A stretch of 64,000 nucleotides of DNA from positions 1,106 to 65,105 of the forward strand of contig JABDGQ010000001.1 in NCBI GenBank assembly GCA_013285965.1. Reading direction: 5' to 3'. The position numbers were made by a program, and so were the translations under genes. Numbering within the stretch: position 1 is the stretch's first letter; each line of letters begins with the position of its first letter. Source of the stretch: Chlamydiota bacterium. Lineage in GTDB: Bacteria > Chlamydiota > Chlamydiia > Chlamydiales > Parachlamydiaceae. A model generated the notes under the pieces. The model had not been told where the DNA came from. It made no database searches and saw nothing but the letters and a program-made list of their open reading frames with translations. Below, piece after piece: positions 1 through 8,669 of the stretch.

Positions 1-1
1 T

Positions 2-361
2 ATTCCACCGGTTATGTCCAGTGTGTGCGATGCTTGTCCAGCCACTAAAGAATATTTTATAGATGGCCTACAACGTTTTGCCTATAATCTGGCAAAAGGT
101 AGTGCATTACTAGTGGTAGCAATAGCCATTACTGGAATAACAGTGAATGCTTTTATCTCTCTTGAAAACGAACTTTATGCAAGTGGAATATTTGGTGATG
201 ATTTTACTCCTGGTCAGGATTGTTCTTCTATTACGATTGGAGCATTTTTAACAACCACTCTCTTTTTTAACTGCGTAGTCAATCATAAAATGAATATGCC
301 TTACCCTAATCTTTCTGGTTTTGTTTTTACTGCCTTATCTGTAGGTTTTTTATATATATAG
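2..361 (+). CDS. Small Inc-like membrane protein, tandem family member 1 (5' end cut by window edge)
   Basis: Open frame from window edge (IPPVMSSVCDACPATKEYFIDGLQRF...); aligns with the N-terminus of the next ORF; two hydrophobic stretches; C-terminal signature FFNCVVNHKMNMPYPNLSGFVFTALSVGF. Confidence 0.75.
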   Translation: MPPVMSSVCDACPATKEYFIDGLQRFAYNLAKGSALLVVAIAITGITVNAFISLENELYASGIFGDDFTPGQDCSSITIGAFLTTTLFFNCVVNHKMNMPYPNLSGFVFTALSVGFLYI

Positions 362-444
362 GACTGACTATCATCTCTAAAAGAGAATAAGAATATTTTA
401 AATATTAATATTTAGATTAAAAAATCTATTTTAAGGAACTTTTC

Positions 445-816
445 ATGACCAACACTCTTCCATCCGCTATACCCAGTGTGTTTGATGCTTGCCCAGCCAC
501 TAAAGAATGTTTTATAGATAGCCTACAACGTTTTGCCTATAATCTGGTAAAAGGTAGTGCATTACTAGTGGTAGCAATAGCCATTACTGGAATAACAGGG
601 TGTGTTTTTGCTAATCTTAGAGAGCAAATTAATTCGACTGGACTATTTGGTGATCTTTTTATTAGTAACGATTCTCCTGGTACGATGGGGGCATTTTTAA
701 CAACTAGTCTCTTTTTTAACTGTATAGTCAATCATAAAATGAATATGCCTTACCCTAATCTTTCTGGTTTTGTATTCACAGCCCTGTCTGTAGGTTTTTT
801 TAATTCATTGGACTGA
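445..816 (+). CDS. Small Inc-like membrane protein, tandem family member 2
   Basis: Paralog of 2..361; AAGGAA-type SD before ATG; same conserved N- and C-terminal blocks. Confidence 0.8.
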   Translation: MTNTLPSAIPSVFDACPATKECFIDSLQRFAYNLVKGSALLVVAIAITGITGCVFANLREQINSTGLFGDLFISNDSPGTMGAFLTTSLFFNCIVNHKMNMPYPNLSGFVFTALSVGFFNSLD

Positions 817-905
817 CTATCCTCTCTAAAAGAGAATAAGAATATTTTAAATATTAATATTTAGATAAAAAAAAACACATTTTAACATATTTTAAGGAGT
901 TTTTC

Positions 906-1295
906 ATGTTTAACATTTCGTCCACCCAACATAGTGCTTATGACGCTTACCAAGTCACTAGAGATTATCTTATGAATGGCCTACAACGCCTTAGCGATAA
1001 TGTAGTGATAAAAGGAGTCGCACTAATTGGAATATCGACAACTATCATGGGGTTAGCAGCTGTAGCTTTCCATACTCTAAATGAAAATCTTAAATCTATT
1101 GACTTGTTTAGTGGTTTTCTTGCTTCTCAAGACACTAGCGTGATTATTGTACTTGTAGAAACTTTAACAAGTAGTCTCTTTTTTAACTGCGTAGTCAATC
1201 ACAAGATGAATATGCCCTACCCTAATCTTTCTGGTTTTGCTTTTACTGGCTTGTCTGCAGGTCTTTTGTTGGGCTTCATAGAATGTAGTGGTTAA
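906..1295 (+). CDS. Small Inc-like membrane protein, tandem family member 3
   Basis: AAGGAG SD; FFNCVVNHKMNMPYPNLSGFAFT signature. Confidence 0.8.
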   Translation: MFNISSTQHSAYDAYQVTRDYLMNGLQRLSDNVVIKGVALIGISTTIMGLAAVAFHTLNENLKSIDLFSGFLASQDTSVIIVLVETLTSSLFFNCVVNHKMNMPYPNLSGFAFTGLSAGLLLGFIECSG

Positions 1296-1347
1296 ATATA
1301 AATAAATTTATTTAAAAATGGGTGAAAATTAAAAATAGTTTTAATAG

Positions 1348-1412
1348 CCTGAGTTTTGAGTTTTTTTGTCATTTAGTGCATTCCAAAGGACAAAAAAAAC
1401 TCAAAACTCAGG
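1348..1412. repeat. CCTGAGTTTTGAG inverted-repeat element, copy A
   Basis: CCTGAGTTTTGAGTTTTTTTGTC ... GGACAAAAAAAACTCAAAACTCAGG. Confidence 0.8.
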
Positions 1413-1513
1413 GGTTATTAGCGCATTGCATAAAAAATTGTCGATAAGAATATTTTAAATATTAATATTTAGATAAAAAAAAACACATTTTAACATATTT
1501 TAAGGAGTTTTTC

Positions 1514-1909
1514 ATGTTTAACATTACTTCCCCCACCCAACATAGTGCTTATGACGCTTACCAAATCACTAGAGATTATCTTATGAATGGCCTACAACGC
1601 CTTAGCGATAATGTAGTGATAAAAGGAGTCGCACTAATTGGAATATCGACAATTATCATGGGGTTTGCAGCCGCAGCTTTCCATACTCTAAATGACAATC
1701 TTAAATCTATTGACTTGTTTAGTGATTTTCTTGCTTCTCAAGACACTAGAGCGAATATTGTACTTGTACAAACTTTAACAAGTAATCTCTTTTTTAACTG
1801 CGTAGTCAATCACAAGATGAATATGCCCTACCCTAATCTTTCTGCTTTTGCTTTTACTGCCTTGTCTGTAGGTTTTTTGACGTGCTTGATAGGATGTATT
1901 GAAGATTGA
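1514..1909 (+). CDS. Small Inc-like membrane protein, tandem family member 4
   Basis: Near-copy of 906..1295 including its leader and trailer; same signature. Confidence 0.8.
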   Translation: MFNITSPTQHSAYDAYQITRDYLMNGLQRLSDNVVIKGVALIGISTIIMGFAAAAFHTLNDNLKSIDLFSDFLASQDTRANIVLVQTLTSNLFFNCVVNHKMNMPYPNLSAFAFTALSVGFLTCLIGCIED

Positions 1910-1961
1910 ATATAAATAAATTTATTTAAAAATGGGTGAAAATTAAAAATAGTTTTAATAG

Positions 1962-2027
1962 CCTGAGTTTTGAGTTTTTTTGTCATTTAGCGCAGTCCAA
2001 AGGACAAAAAAAAACTCAAAACTCAGG
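1962..2027. repeat. CCTGAGTTTTGAG inverted-repeat element, copy B
   Basis: Near-identical to 1348-1412. Confidence 0.8.
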
Positions 2028-2189
2028 GATTATTAGCGCATTGCATAAAAAATTGTCGAATTGTTATAATTACAAACATTCTTTTATTGATACTTGGCTT
2101 TTAATATAAGAAGGGCTTTCAATTAATGTAGACAATTGGTCTAAATTTGATTTAGAAATATATTTTAAAAATATTTAAGGAGTTTGTTC

Positions 2190-2564
2190 ATGTTTAATTT
2201 ACCACAAATACCGTCAGAACTTTCGCAAGCCTGGAGCATTGCTGAAAATTATTTCATCGATAGTGTTCAATATGTAGCCAATAGCGACTTAGTTACCAAA
2301 GGCGCTTCAGTATTCGCTACCGCTTTGATTGTACTACCTGTGGCCACCAAATCTTTTGAATTGTTTGGTAGTATATTTAGCTATATCCCTTTGATTGGAG
2401 GTCGTTTCGAAACCGGCGGATATAAGGACACTATTACACCATTATCAGCCATACTTGTGACAGCGCTAGCTAACAAAGTGCTGTGCGATAATATTCGTAT
2501 GCCGCGTCCAAATATTTCAGCTTGTGTATTCACAATCCTTTCTATGACATACTGGGCCAAATAA
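2190..2564 (+). CDS. Divergent fifth member of the same family
   Basis: Same layout: ENYFIDSVQYVAN...TKGAS hydrophobic block, variable centre, C-terminal IRMPRPNISACVFTILS matching MNMPYPNLSGFVFTALS; AAGGAG SD. Confidence 0.65.
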   Translation: MFNLPQIPSELSQAWSIAENYFIDSVQYVANSDLVTKGASVFATALIVLPVATKSFELFGSIFSYIPLIGGRFETGGYKDTITPLSAILVTALANKVLCDNIRMPRPNISACVFTILSMTYWAK

Positions 2565-2651
2565 GGGTTGTTTTCCACTTTAGGATTATCTACTCACCTT
2601 AAGCATAATCTGAAGAGTGCTTTTAGTACCTATCCAAAGCCTTTTATAAGC

Positions 2652-2696
2652 AGACACATTTTGCAAAGAGCTTAGATTATTTGCTATAATGTGTCT
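2652..2696. repeat. Hairpin repeat with conserved loop, copy 1
   Basis: AGACACATT / AATGTGTCT arms around TTGCAAAGAGCTTAGATTATTTG loop. Confidence 0.6.
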
Positions 2697-2911
2697 CCTT
2701 ATATACTACTATAGGCTATGCCAAAAAAGGCAATTTTTCCAAAAAAAGCCAGTTTCTAAAAAAGTATAGCAAATGCAGTTTCGAAAAAAGTGTAGTATAA
2801 GGCATAATTTTTTAAACTTAACTTTATCGAATTTATGGTCTTTTAACCTGAGTTTTGAGATTTTTAGTCCTTTGTTGAGACAAAGCTTGAATCAATATTT
2901 TGGTGTTTAAC

Positions 2912-3385
2912 ATGTTTAGATTTTCTGATTGGTCATCTAGTTTCTTCCAAATGTTATTACCCACCTCTTTATCGGCACAATTGCGCAAAGTAGTTGATCC
3001 TAATTATCAATATCATCGCCAAGCACAAGCGTTTATGTTTGGTGGTATTGCTTATGTGGTAACTACTTTACATAACACTACCGCTTTATATTTTAATTCA
3101 ATTAAGACTATTATACCTGAACATGCAGCTCTTTTAATGAGCACAGCCTGCCTTGTGCAACACTACGTCACCGTCCCTCTTTTTGGCAATTTACTTGAAA
3201 ATTACCGTCAAACAGCTTTAGTGCCACTGACAGGCCAATGTCTGCAAGTTGGCTGCTCTCTGAGTATCGCGCAAGTCATTGTCGGAATATTTGGCTGTGT
3301 ATTCTCTACACGAGAAGTAGGCAAAATAGGTACATTGTGTTATATTGGCGTACACATTATCCGCATCAGCAGTCAGATTGTATAA
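2912..3385 (+). CDS. Hypothetical multi-pass membrane protein
   Basis: Several hydrophobic segments; ATG at 2912 preferred over the TTG at 2900. Confidence 0.6.
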   Translation: MFRFSDWSSSFFQMLLPTSLSAQLRKVVDPNYQYHRQAQAFMFGGIAYVVTTLHNTTALYFNSIKTIIPEHAALLMSTACLVQHYVTVPLFGNLLENYRQTALVPLTGQCLQVGCSLSIAQVIVGIFGCVFSTREVGKIGTLCYIGVHIIRISSQIV

Positions 3386-3450
3386 AAAAATCTAAGTGCA
3401 ATATCAATGTCTTAATGCCATCACACAAGCAATTCAATACAAGGTTATAT

Positions 3451-6318
3451 ATGTCAAAATTGCCAAAAGCTTATGAAGCAAAAAACATCGATACAAAATG
3501 GTATCAATTTTGGGAATGCTGTCACTTTTTCACTGCCGATGCTCATTCAGATAAGCCTGCTTATTGTATAGTCATGCCGCCGCCCAATATTACAGGCGCG
3601 CTACACATGGGACATGCCCTTGTAAATACCCTACAGGACGTTTTAATTCGTTGGAAAAGGATGCTTGGTTTTGAAGTACTATGGTTAGTGGGCACTGATC
3701 ATGCAGGTATCGCCACGCAAACTGTTGTTGAACGACACCTTATGGCTACGCAAGGAAAAAAAAGGACTGATTTTGAGCGGAGCGAATTTCTTGAGCACGT
3801 TTGGCAATGGAAAAAAGTCAATGAATCGCGCATTTTAGATCAAATTAAACGTTTAGGCTGTTCCTGTGATTGGTCACGTCTGCGCTTTACTATGGATGAG
3901 GGTAATAATCAAGCTGTACGTGTTATGTTTAAAAAACTCTACGATCAAAACTTGATTTATCAAGGAGACTATTTAGTAAATTGGGACCCAGTAACACAAA
4001 CGGCATTGGCAGACGATGAGGTTGAACATGAAGAGCGACACTCTTTTCTTTGGCATATTAAGTATCCGCTCTCTGATGATTCAGGCTTTGTGATTGTAGC
4101 CACCACTCGTCCAGAAACCATGTGTGGTGATGTGGCCGTAGCAGTCTCCGCAAGTGATGAACGCTATGCCCATTTAATCGGTAAACAACTACGTTTACCT
4201 ATATTTAATCGACTCATCCCTATTGTGGCACATCACAGCGTAGATCCTTTATTTGGTACTGGTGCTGTAAAAGTAACCCCCGCGCATGACCCCAATGATT
4301 ATCAGATTGGACTTAGCCTACAACTACCCATGATTACCATGATGACGCCCGATGGCCGTGTCAATGCACAAGGTGGTGAGTTTGAGGGAATGTTAATGAG
4401 TGAAGCACGTGCAGCTATTATTGAACGATTAAAAAAAGAAAATTTTTTAGAAAAAACAGAACCACATATTAATCGCGTAGGGCTCTCCTATCGTTCAAAA
4501 GCTGTCATTGAGCCACGACTTTCAAAACAATGGTTTGTGCGTATGCAAGGATTTGGCAAAAATTTAAAAGCGATGATTAGCGATGAAACATTAACACTAA
4601 TTCCAGCACGCTGGAAAAATACATATTTACATTGGGTCGACAATTTACGTGACTGGTGCATTAGTCGTCAACTGTGGTGGGGACATCGCATTCCAGTTTG
4701 GCATCATAAAGAAAATCCCGATCTAATGATTTGCCACGATGGTACAGACATTCCTACAGAAGTTGCTATTAATAGTGCAGACTGGATACAAGAAACCGAC
4801 GTTTTAGACACATGGTTTTCATCCGCACTTTGGCCTTTCTCAGCACTAGGATGGCCTGAAGAGACACCAGAGTTCGCTAAATTTTACCCAAATTCAACTT
4901 TAATTACCGGACACGACATTTTATTTTTCTGGGTAGCGCGCATGCTTGCCATGGGACAATATGCGACTCTAAAAATGCCATTTTCTATCTGTTTCTTACA
5001 TGGATTAATTTACGGTAAATCATATTGGCGGCAAGATCCTGCTAAAGGAGTTGCCTACGTTACATCTGAAGAACGTTTAGCCTATGATTTAGGAAAAGCA
5101 GTGCCAACAGATGTTTTTTCAAAATGGGAAAAAATGTCTAAAAGTAAAGGCAATATCATCGATCCAATAGAGATGATTGATACTTATGGCACCGATGCCG
5201 TAAGGATGACCCTCTGTGCTAGTGCTACTGATGCTGCACAAATTGATCTTGATCGACGCAGATTTGAAGATTTTAAAAACTTTGCCAATAAAATTTGGAA
5301 TGGCGCCAGGTTTGTAATTTTACATCTGCAATCTGATGAATTACAGGGCAGCGGTGGACTACAAGCATCTCAATTTGCACAAGGTCTTGACACTACGCTA
5401 CTGACTTTGGAAGATCATTGGATTTTAGCCACTATGACGCAGGTGGTGAAAGATGTCAATGGTCATCTTGAGCTCTATGAGTTTAATCAAGCTACCCACA
5501 AAGCCTATGACTTTTTTTGGCGTGAATTTTGCGCTTATTATTTAGAAATAGTTAAACCCATTTTATTTAGCAAGGTGGGTACTGCAGCGGAAAGGACAAA
5601 TAAACAAAAAATATTGTTAATTATCCTCTCGCAAAGTATTCGCCTAATGCATCCGATGGCCCCTTTTATTACCGAGGAAATTTTTCATCTGCTCAAAGAA
5701 TTTGCCACAAATGAATGCGCTAAGCAGTGCGATGTTTATACACAAGAGTGCACGATGGCTTTACAAAAAGCGGCTTGTTGCATTGCCCCTTACCCTCAAC
5801 CTTTAGCTAATTTTGAAAACAAAAAAGATGCATTGGAATCTTTTAATACTATCCAAGAAGTCATTTATACCATTCGCAATATCCGCGGCGAAATGCAAAT
5901 CGCACCGGCAATTGCTTCTGATATCTATGTTGTCGGTGATGCAAATGATGTTGATTGGCAACTAATTGAACGTAATCAAACCATTATTACAGCTTTAGTA
6001 CGCACGCAAAAAATTGCAGTACAGACAACAGAACCAGAGTTGCATTTTGCTTGTATGGGTACTTGTAGAAAACTAAAGATTTACTTAGCAATGCCCAAAG
6101 AATTATTGCAACAGGAATACAGCCGATTAGTCAAAGAACAAGAAAAATTGACACAAGTTTGCCTCAAATTAACGGCGCAATTAGCTAATGCCGAATTTGT
6201 GTCTCGTGCACCATCTTCACTAGTTCAACAACAGCGTAGTCAATTAAAAAATACACAAGAGGAACTTACAGCTATAAAAAATAAATTGGATGTACTTAAA
6301 GAAGATCGTGCAGAATAA
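3451..6318 (+). CDS. valS: Valyl-tRNA synthetase
   Basis: PPPNITGALHMGHAL (HIGH), MSKSKGN (KMSKS), C-terminal coiled coil; start moved from 3238 to MSKLPKAYEAKNIDTKWYQFW. Confidence 0.95.
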   Translation: MSKLPKAYEAKNIDTKWYQFWECCHFFTADAHSDKPAYCIVMPPPNITGALHMGHALVNTLQDVLIRWKRMLGFEVLWLVGTDHAGIATQTVVERHLMATQGKKRTDFERSEFLEHVWQWKKVNESRILDQIKRLGCSCDWSRLRFTMDEGNNQAVRVMFKKLYDQNLIYQGDYLVNWDPVTQTALADDEVEHEERHSFLWHIKYPLSDDSGFVIVATTRPETMCGDVAVAVSASDERYAHLIGKQLRLPIFNRLIPIVAHHSVDPLFGTGAVKVTPAHDPNDYQIGLSLQLPMITMMTPDGRVNAQGGEFEGMLMSEARAAIIERLKKENFLEKTEPHINRVGLSYRSKAVIEPRLSKQWFVRMQGFGKNLKAMISDETLTLIPARWKNTYLHWVDNLRDWCISRQLWWGHRIPVWHHKENPDLMICHDGTDIPTEVAINSADWIQETDVLDTWFSSALWPFSALGWPEETPEFAKFYPNSTLITGHDILFFWVARMLAMGQYATLKMPFSICFLHGLIYGKSYWRQDPAKGVAYVTSEERLAYDLGKAVPTDVFSKWEKMSKSKGNIIDPIEMIDTYGTDAVRMTLCASATDAAQIDLDRRRFEDFKNFANKIWNGARFVILHLQSDELQGSGGLQASQFAQGLDTTLLTLEDHWILATMTQVVKDVNGHLELYEFNQATHKAYDFFWREFCAYYLEIVKPILFSKVGTAAERTNKQKILLIILSQSIRLMHPMAPFITEEIFHLLKEFATNECAKQCDVYTQECTMALQKAACCIAPYPQPLANFENKKDALESFNTIQEVIYTIRNIRGEMQIAPAIASDIYVVGDANDVDWQLIERNQTIITALVRTQKIAVQTTEPELHFACMGTCRKLKIYLAMPKELLQQEYSRLVKEQEKLTQVCLKLTAQLANAEFVSRAPSSLVQQQRSQLKNTQEELTAIKNKLDVLKEDRAE

Positions 6319-6471
6319 TTTTGATCTTTATAGTCTGTTCTTGATTTACTAAAAACTTGAGCTTTGATTTTTACCCTTTCGATTGGCGTGAAAGATCGAA
6401 AGAAGTCTAGTCAAAGTTCATGTTAAAAAACTCAAAATTCAGGTGAAAGGGAAAAGGTTTGAAAAGATCAT

Positions 6472-7530
6472 ATGCAGCATCTCCCCTCTTATAATCAATT
6501 AAAGAACAGTTTGCCATTATCGCCCTCGCAAAACGAATTTATTAAAGAAAGTCGGCAAATAATTGGCGATATTATCAATGGACGCGATGAGCGTTTATTA
6601 TTGATCGTTGGACCCTGTTCTATTCATGATAAAGGTTCGGCACGCGATTTTGCAGCGCGCCTAAAACAATTATCTATGGATGTGGCTTCACATTTTTATT
6701 TGGTAATGCGCGTTTTCTGTGAAAAGCCACGCACTAGTAGTGGTTGGAAAGGATTTTTATATGATCCATATTTAAACAATAGCCATGCGCTATTAACTGG
6801 ATTGGAGTGGACCAGAGCCCTTTTGCTTGATATTATAACACTAAAACTTCCTACCGCCGTAGAATTTTTAGATCCTCTGGCAGCACCATACTATGCAGAT
6901 TTGGTAAGTTGGGGTTCAATCGGTGCACGCACTTCATCTTCGCAAATACATCGACAATTAGCTTCAGGACTAGCTATGCCAATTGGCTTTAAAAATAGTG
7001 TAGCTGGTGATATATCAGACGCCATTTATGGTGTATCTTCTGCACGTCTACCACATTCTCACATAGGTATGTCAGATGATGGTAGACTTATTTCTGTAGC
7101 TACTAAAGGGAATCAAGATACACATGTTGTTTTACGCGGTGGCAAAGATGGGCCCAATTTTGATAAATATAGCATTGCTAATACAATACAACAATTAAAG
7201 CAATTGCAACTGCCAGCGCGAATATGTGTTGACTGCGCCCATCATAATTCTGAAAAACAATATAGACGGCAAATAGAAGTTTTTAAAGCAGTATTGGAGC
7301 AGGTAATAGATGGAAATGAATGTATTTGCGGTCTTATGCTTGAGAGTCATATTCATGCTGGAAACCAACCTTTCACACCTGGCAATGCCAATTTAAAATA
7401 TGGTGTGTCGCTTACTGACGCATGCTTGGATTGGGAGATAACGGCAGAATTAATTCAATGGGGCGCAGAGCGCCTGCAACAGCAACATGTCATCAAGGAA
7501 TCTCGTGAAATAGATTGTATCTACACCTAA
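6472..7530 (+). CDS. aroG: 3-deoxy-7-phosphoheptulonate synthase (class I DAHP synthase)
   Basis: LLIVGPCSIHD, MRVFCEKPRTSSGWKGFLYDP, GLMLESHI motifs. Confidence 0.92.
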   Translation: MQHLPSYNQLKNSLPLSPSQNEFIKESRQIIGDIINGRDERLLLIVGPCSIHDKGSARDFAARLKQLSMDVASHFYLVMRVFCEKPRTSSGWKGFLYDPYLNNSHALLTGLEWTRALLLDIITLKLPTAVEFLDPLAAPYYADLVSWGSIGARTSSSQIHRQLASGLAMPIGFKNSVAGDISDAIYGVSSARLPHSHIGMSDDGRLISVATKGNQDTHVVLRGGKDGPNFDKYSIANTIQQLKQLQLPARICVDCAHHNSEKQYRRQIEVFKAVLEQVIDGNECICGLMLESHIHAGNQPFTPGNANLKYGVSLTDACLDWEITAELIQWGAERLQQQHVIKESREIDCIYT

Positions 7531-7588
7531 GATAAACGTTTATCCACAACACTATTTGACGACAAAATAAAATTTAGGTTCTGCTCAT

Positions 7589-8011
7589 ATGCGCTATTTT
7601 TTGCTAATTTTACTTTTATGTTTAAACAGCTGTTTAGGGTATCGCTTGCAAGTACAAACACAATATTTAGATCAAGAGAATCTAGCCAGTTATCAAGTTG
7701 GCACCCCAGATCCTAATCTTGATTGTCCAAAAATTGGACAAAGATTGTTAATTCAGTGGAAACTTCACAAGTGTTTTGCAAAACAACCGCTTTGGTTACA
7801 TATCCAAGTACGTTTTTTTAATAGACAGATCGACGATTTAAAAATACCATTAGATGAGAAAAGTGGAACATATCTCTACGATGTGATCAACGAACAATAT
7901 CGCATAACACGTGGCATATTAACCTATAAGGTTGATATATATGCTGATGAGGAGATAATTGATTCATGGCAGCATCCATTGTGGGCAAATTTAATTAATT
8001 TTGCTCAATAG
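7589..8011 (+). CDS. Hypothetical lipoprotein
   Basis: Signal peptide with lipobox-like LNSC. Confidence 0.65.
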   Translation: MRYFLLILLLCLNSCLGYRLQVQTQYLDQENLASYQVGTPDPNLDCPKIGQRLLIQWKLHKCFAKQPLWLHIQVRFFNRQIDDLKIPLDEKSGTYLYDVINEQYRITRGILTYKVDIYADEEIIDSWQHPLWANLINFAQ

Positions 8012-8033
8012 ACTTCTTTTACAAAGAAGTCTA
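8009..8033. terminator. TIR-only hairpin at the end of 7589..8011
   Basis: TAGACTTCTTT-TAC-AAAGAAGTCTA; the first TAG is the CDS stop codon. Confidence 0.5.
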
Positions 8034-8116
8034 ATAACTAGCTCACCTTAGAACCTGTTCAAAATCTTTTTAAAAGAGTATAAAGTTTATGTTCAACAAT
8101 CCATTGGAGATAACCT

Positions 8117-8362
8117 TGACTCATTGCTACCCAAGCAATATCAATCCCGAACAATTTGATAAGATTAAGCCTACTCTTGAGTCTGCGCGCAAAAAAAACT
8201 CGACCTCAAAGCATTGATTTGTATGATGTGTTCTGCGGAGTTTTGTATGTTTTAAAAAGTGGGTGTCAATGGCGAATGTTGCCAAAAGAGTTTCCTAAAT
8301 GGCCTACTTGTCACTATTATTTTAGCATCTGGAGTGAAAAGAAAAATGTTTGCATTGCATAA
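8117..8362 (+). pseudogene. IS5-family transposase N-terminal fragment, frameshifted and truncated
   Basis: INPEQFDKIKPTLESARKK then (frame change at poly-A) TRPQSIDLYDVFCGVLYVLKSGCQWRMLPKEFPKWPTCHYYFSIWS. Confidence 0.65.
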
Positions 8363-8415
8363 AGACATTTTATCGGATGTGGAAAACGTTCTTGTAGGCT
8401 GTTCTGCTTATGAAA

Positions 8416-8578
8416 AAAAACTACCACAGAGCCCACAGAGCCCACAGAGGGGGTATGAAGGTCCAGTTCACCCACATAGGTAACACTTTGATTCACCCAC
8501 ATAGGTAACACTTTTCAGTTAAAAAAATGTTTGCTTTGTAGGTCTAACATCCAGTTTTTGGGCTCTGTGGTAGTTTTT
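8416..8578. repeat. Nested inverted-repeat insertion with internal direct repeats
   Basis: AAAAACTACCACAGAGCCCA (8416-8435) and its reverse complement at 8559-8578; TTCACCCACATAGGTAACACTTT repeated at 8467-8489 and 8492-8514. Confidence 0.6.
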
Positions 8579-8669
8579 ATTTTTGAAATTTATTTTTTTA
8601 TACAAGAAGAATTTCAAGAGAGATGATACATCAAAAAAGATTCTGAACAGGTTCTTAAGAAGTCTAATT

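Larger units (their letters stand above)
8048..8657. mobile_element. Degenerate IS5-like element bounded by imperfect inverted repeats
   Basis: Left end gaacctgttcaaaatcttttt matches reverse complement of right end aaaaaagattctgaacaggttc; interior carries an IS5/DUF4096-type transposase N-terminus and a second inverted-repeat insertion. Confidence 0.6.

Noticed and set aside
3238-3450. N-terminal extension of the valS ORF overlapping the upstream membrane-protein gene
   Set aside because: ValRS homology begins at MSKLPKAYEAKNIDTKWYQFW (3451); the extension is a read-through of the frame
8431-8457. Tandem CCACAGAG(C/G) units as a possible CRISPR array
   Set aside because: Three adjacent 9-mers without spacers, lying inside an inverted-repeat insertion; no cas genes seen in the window
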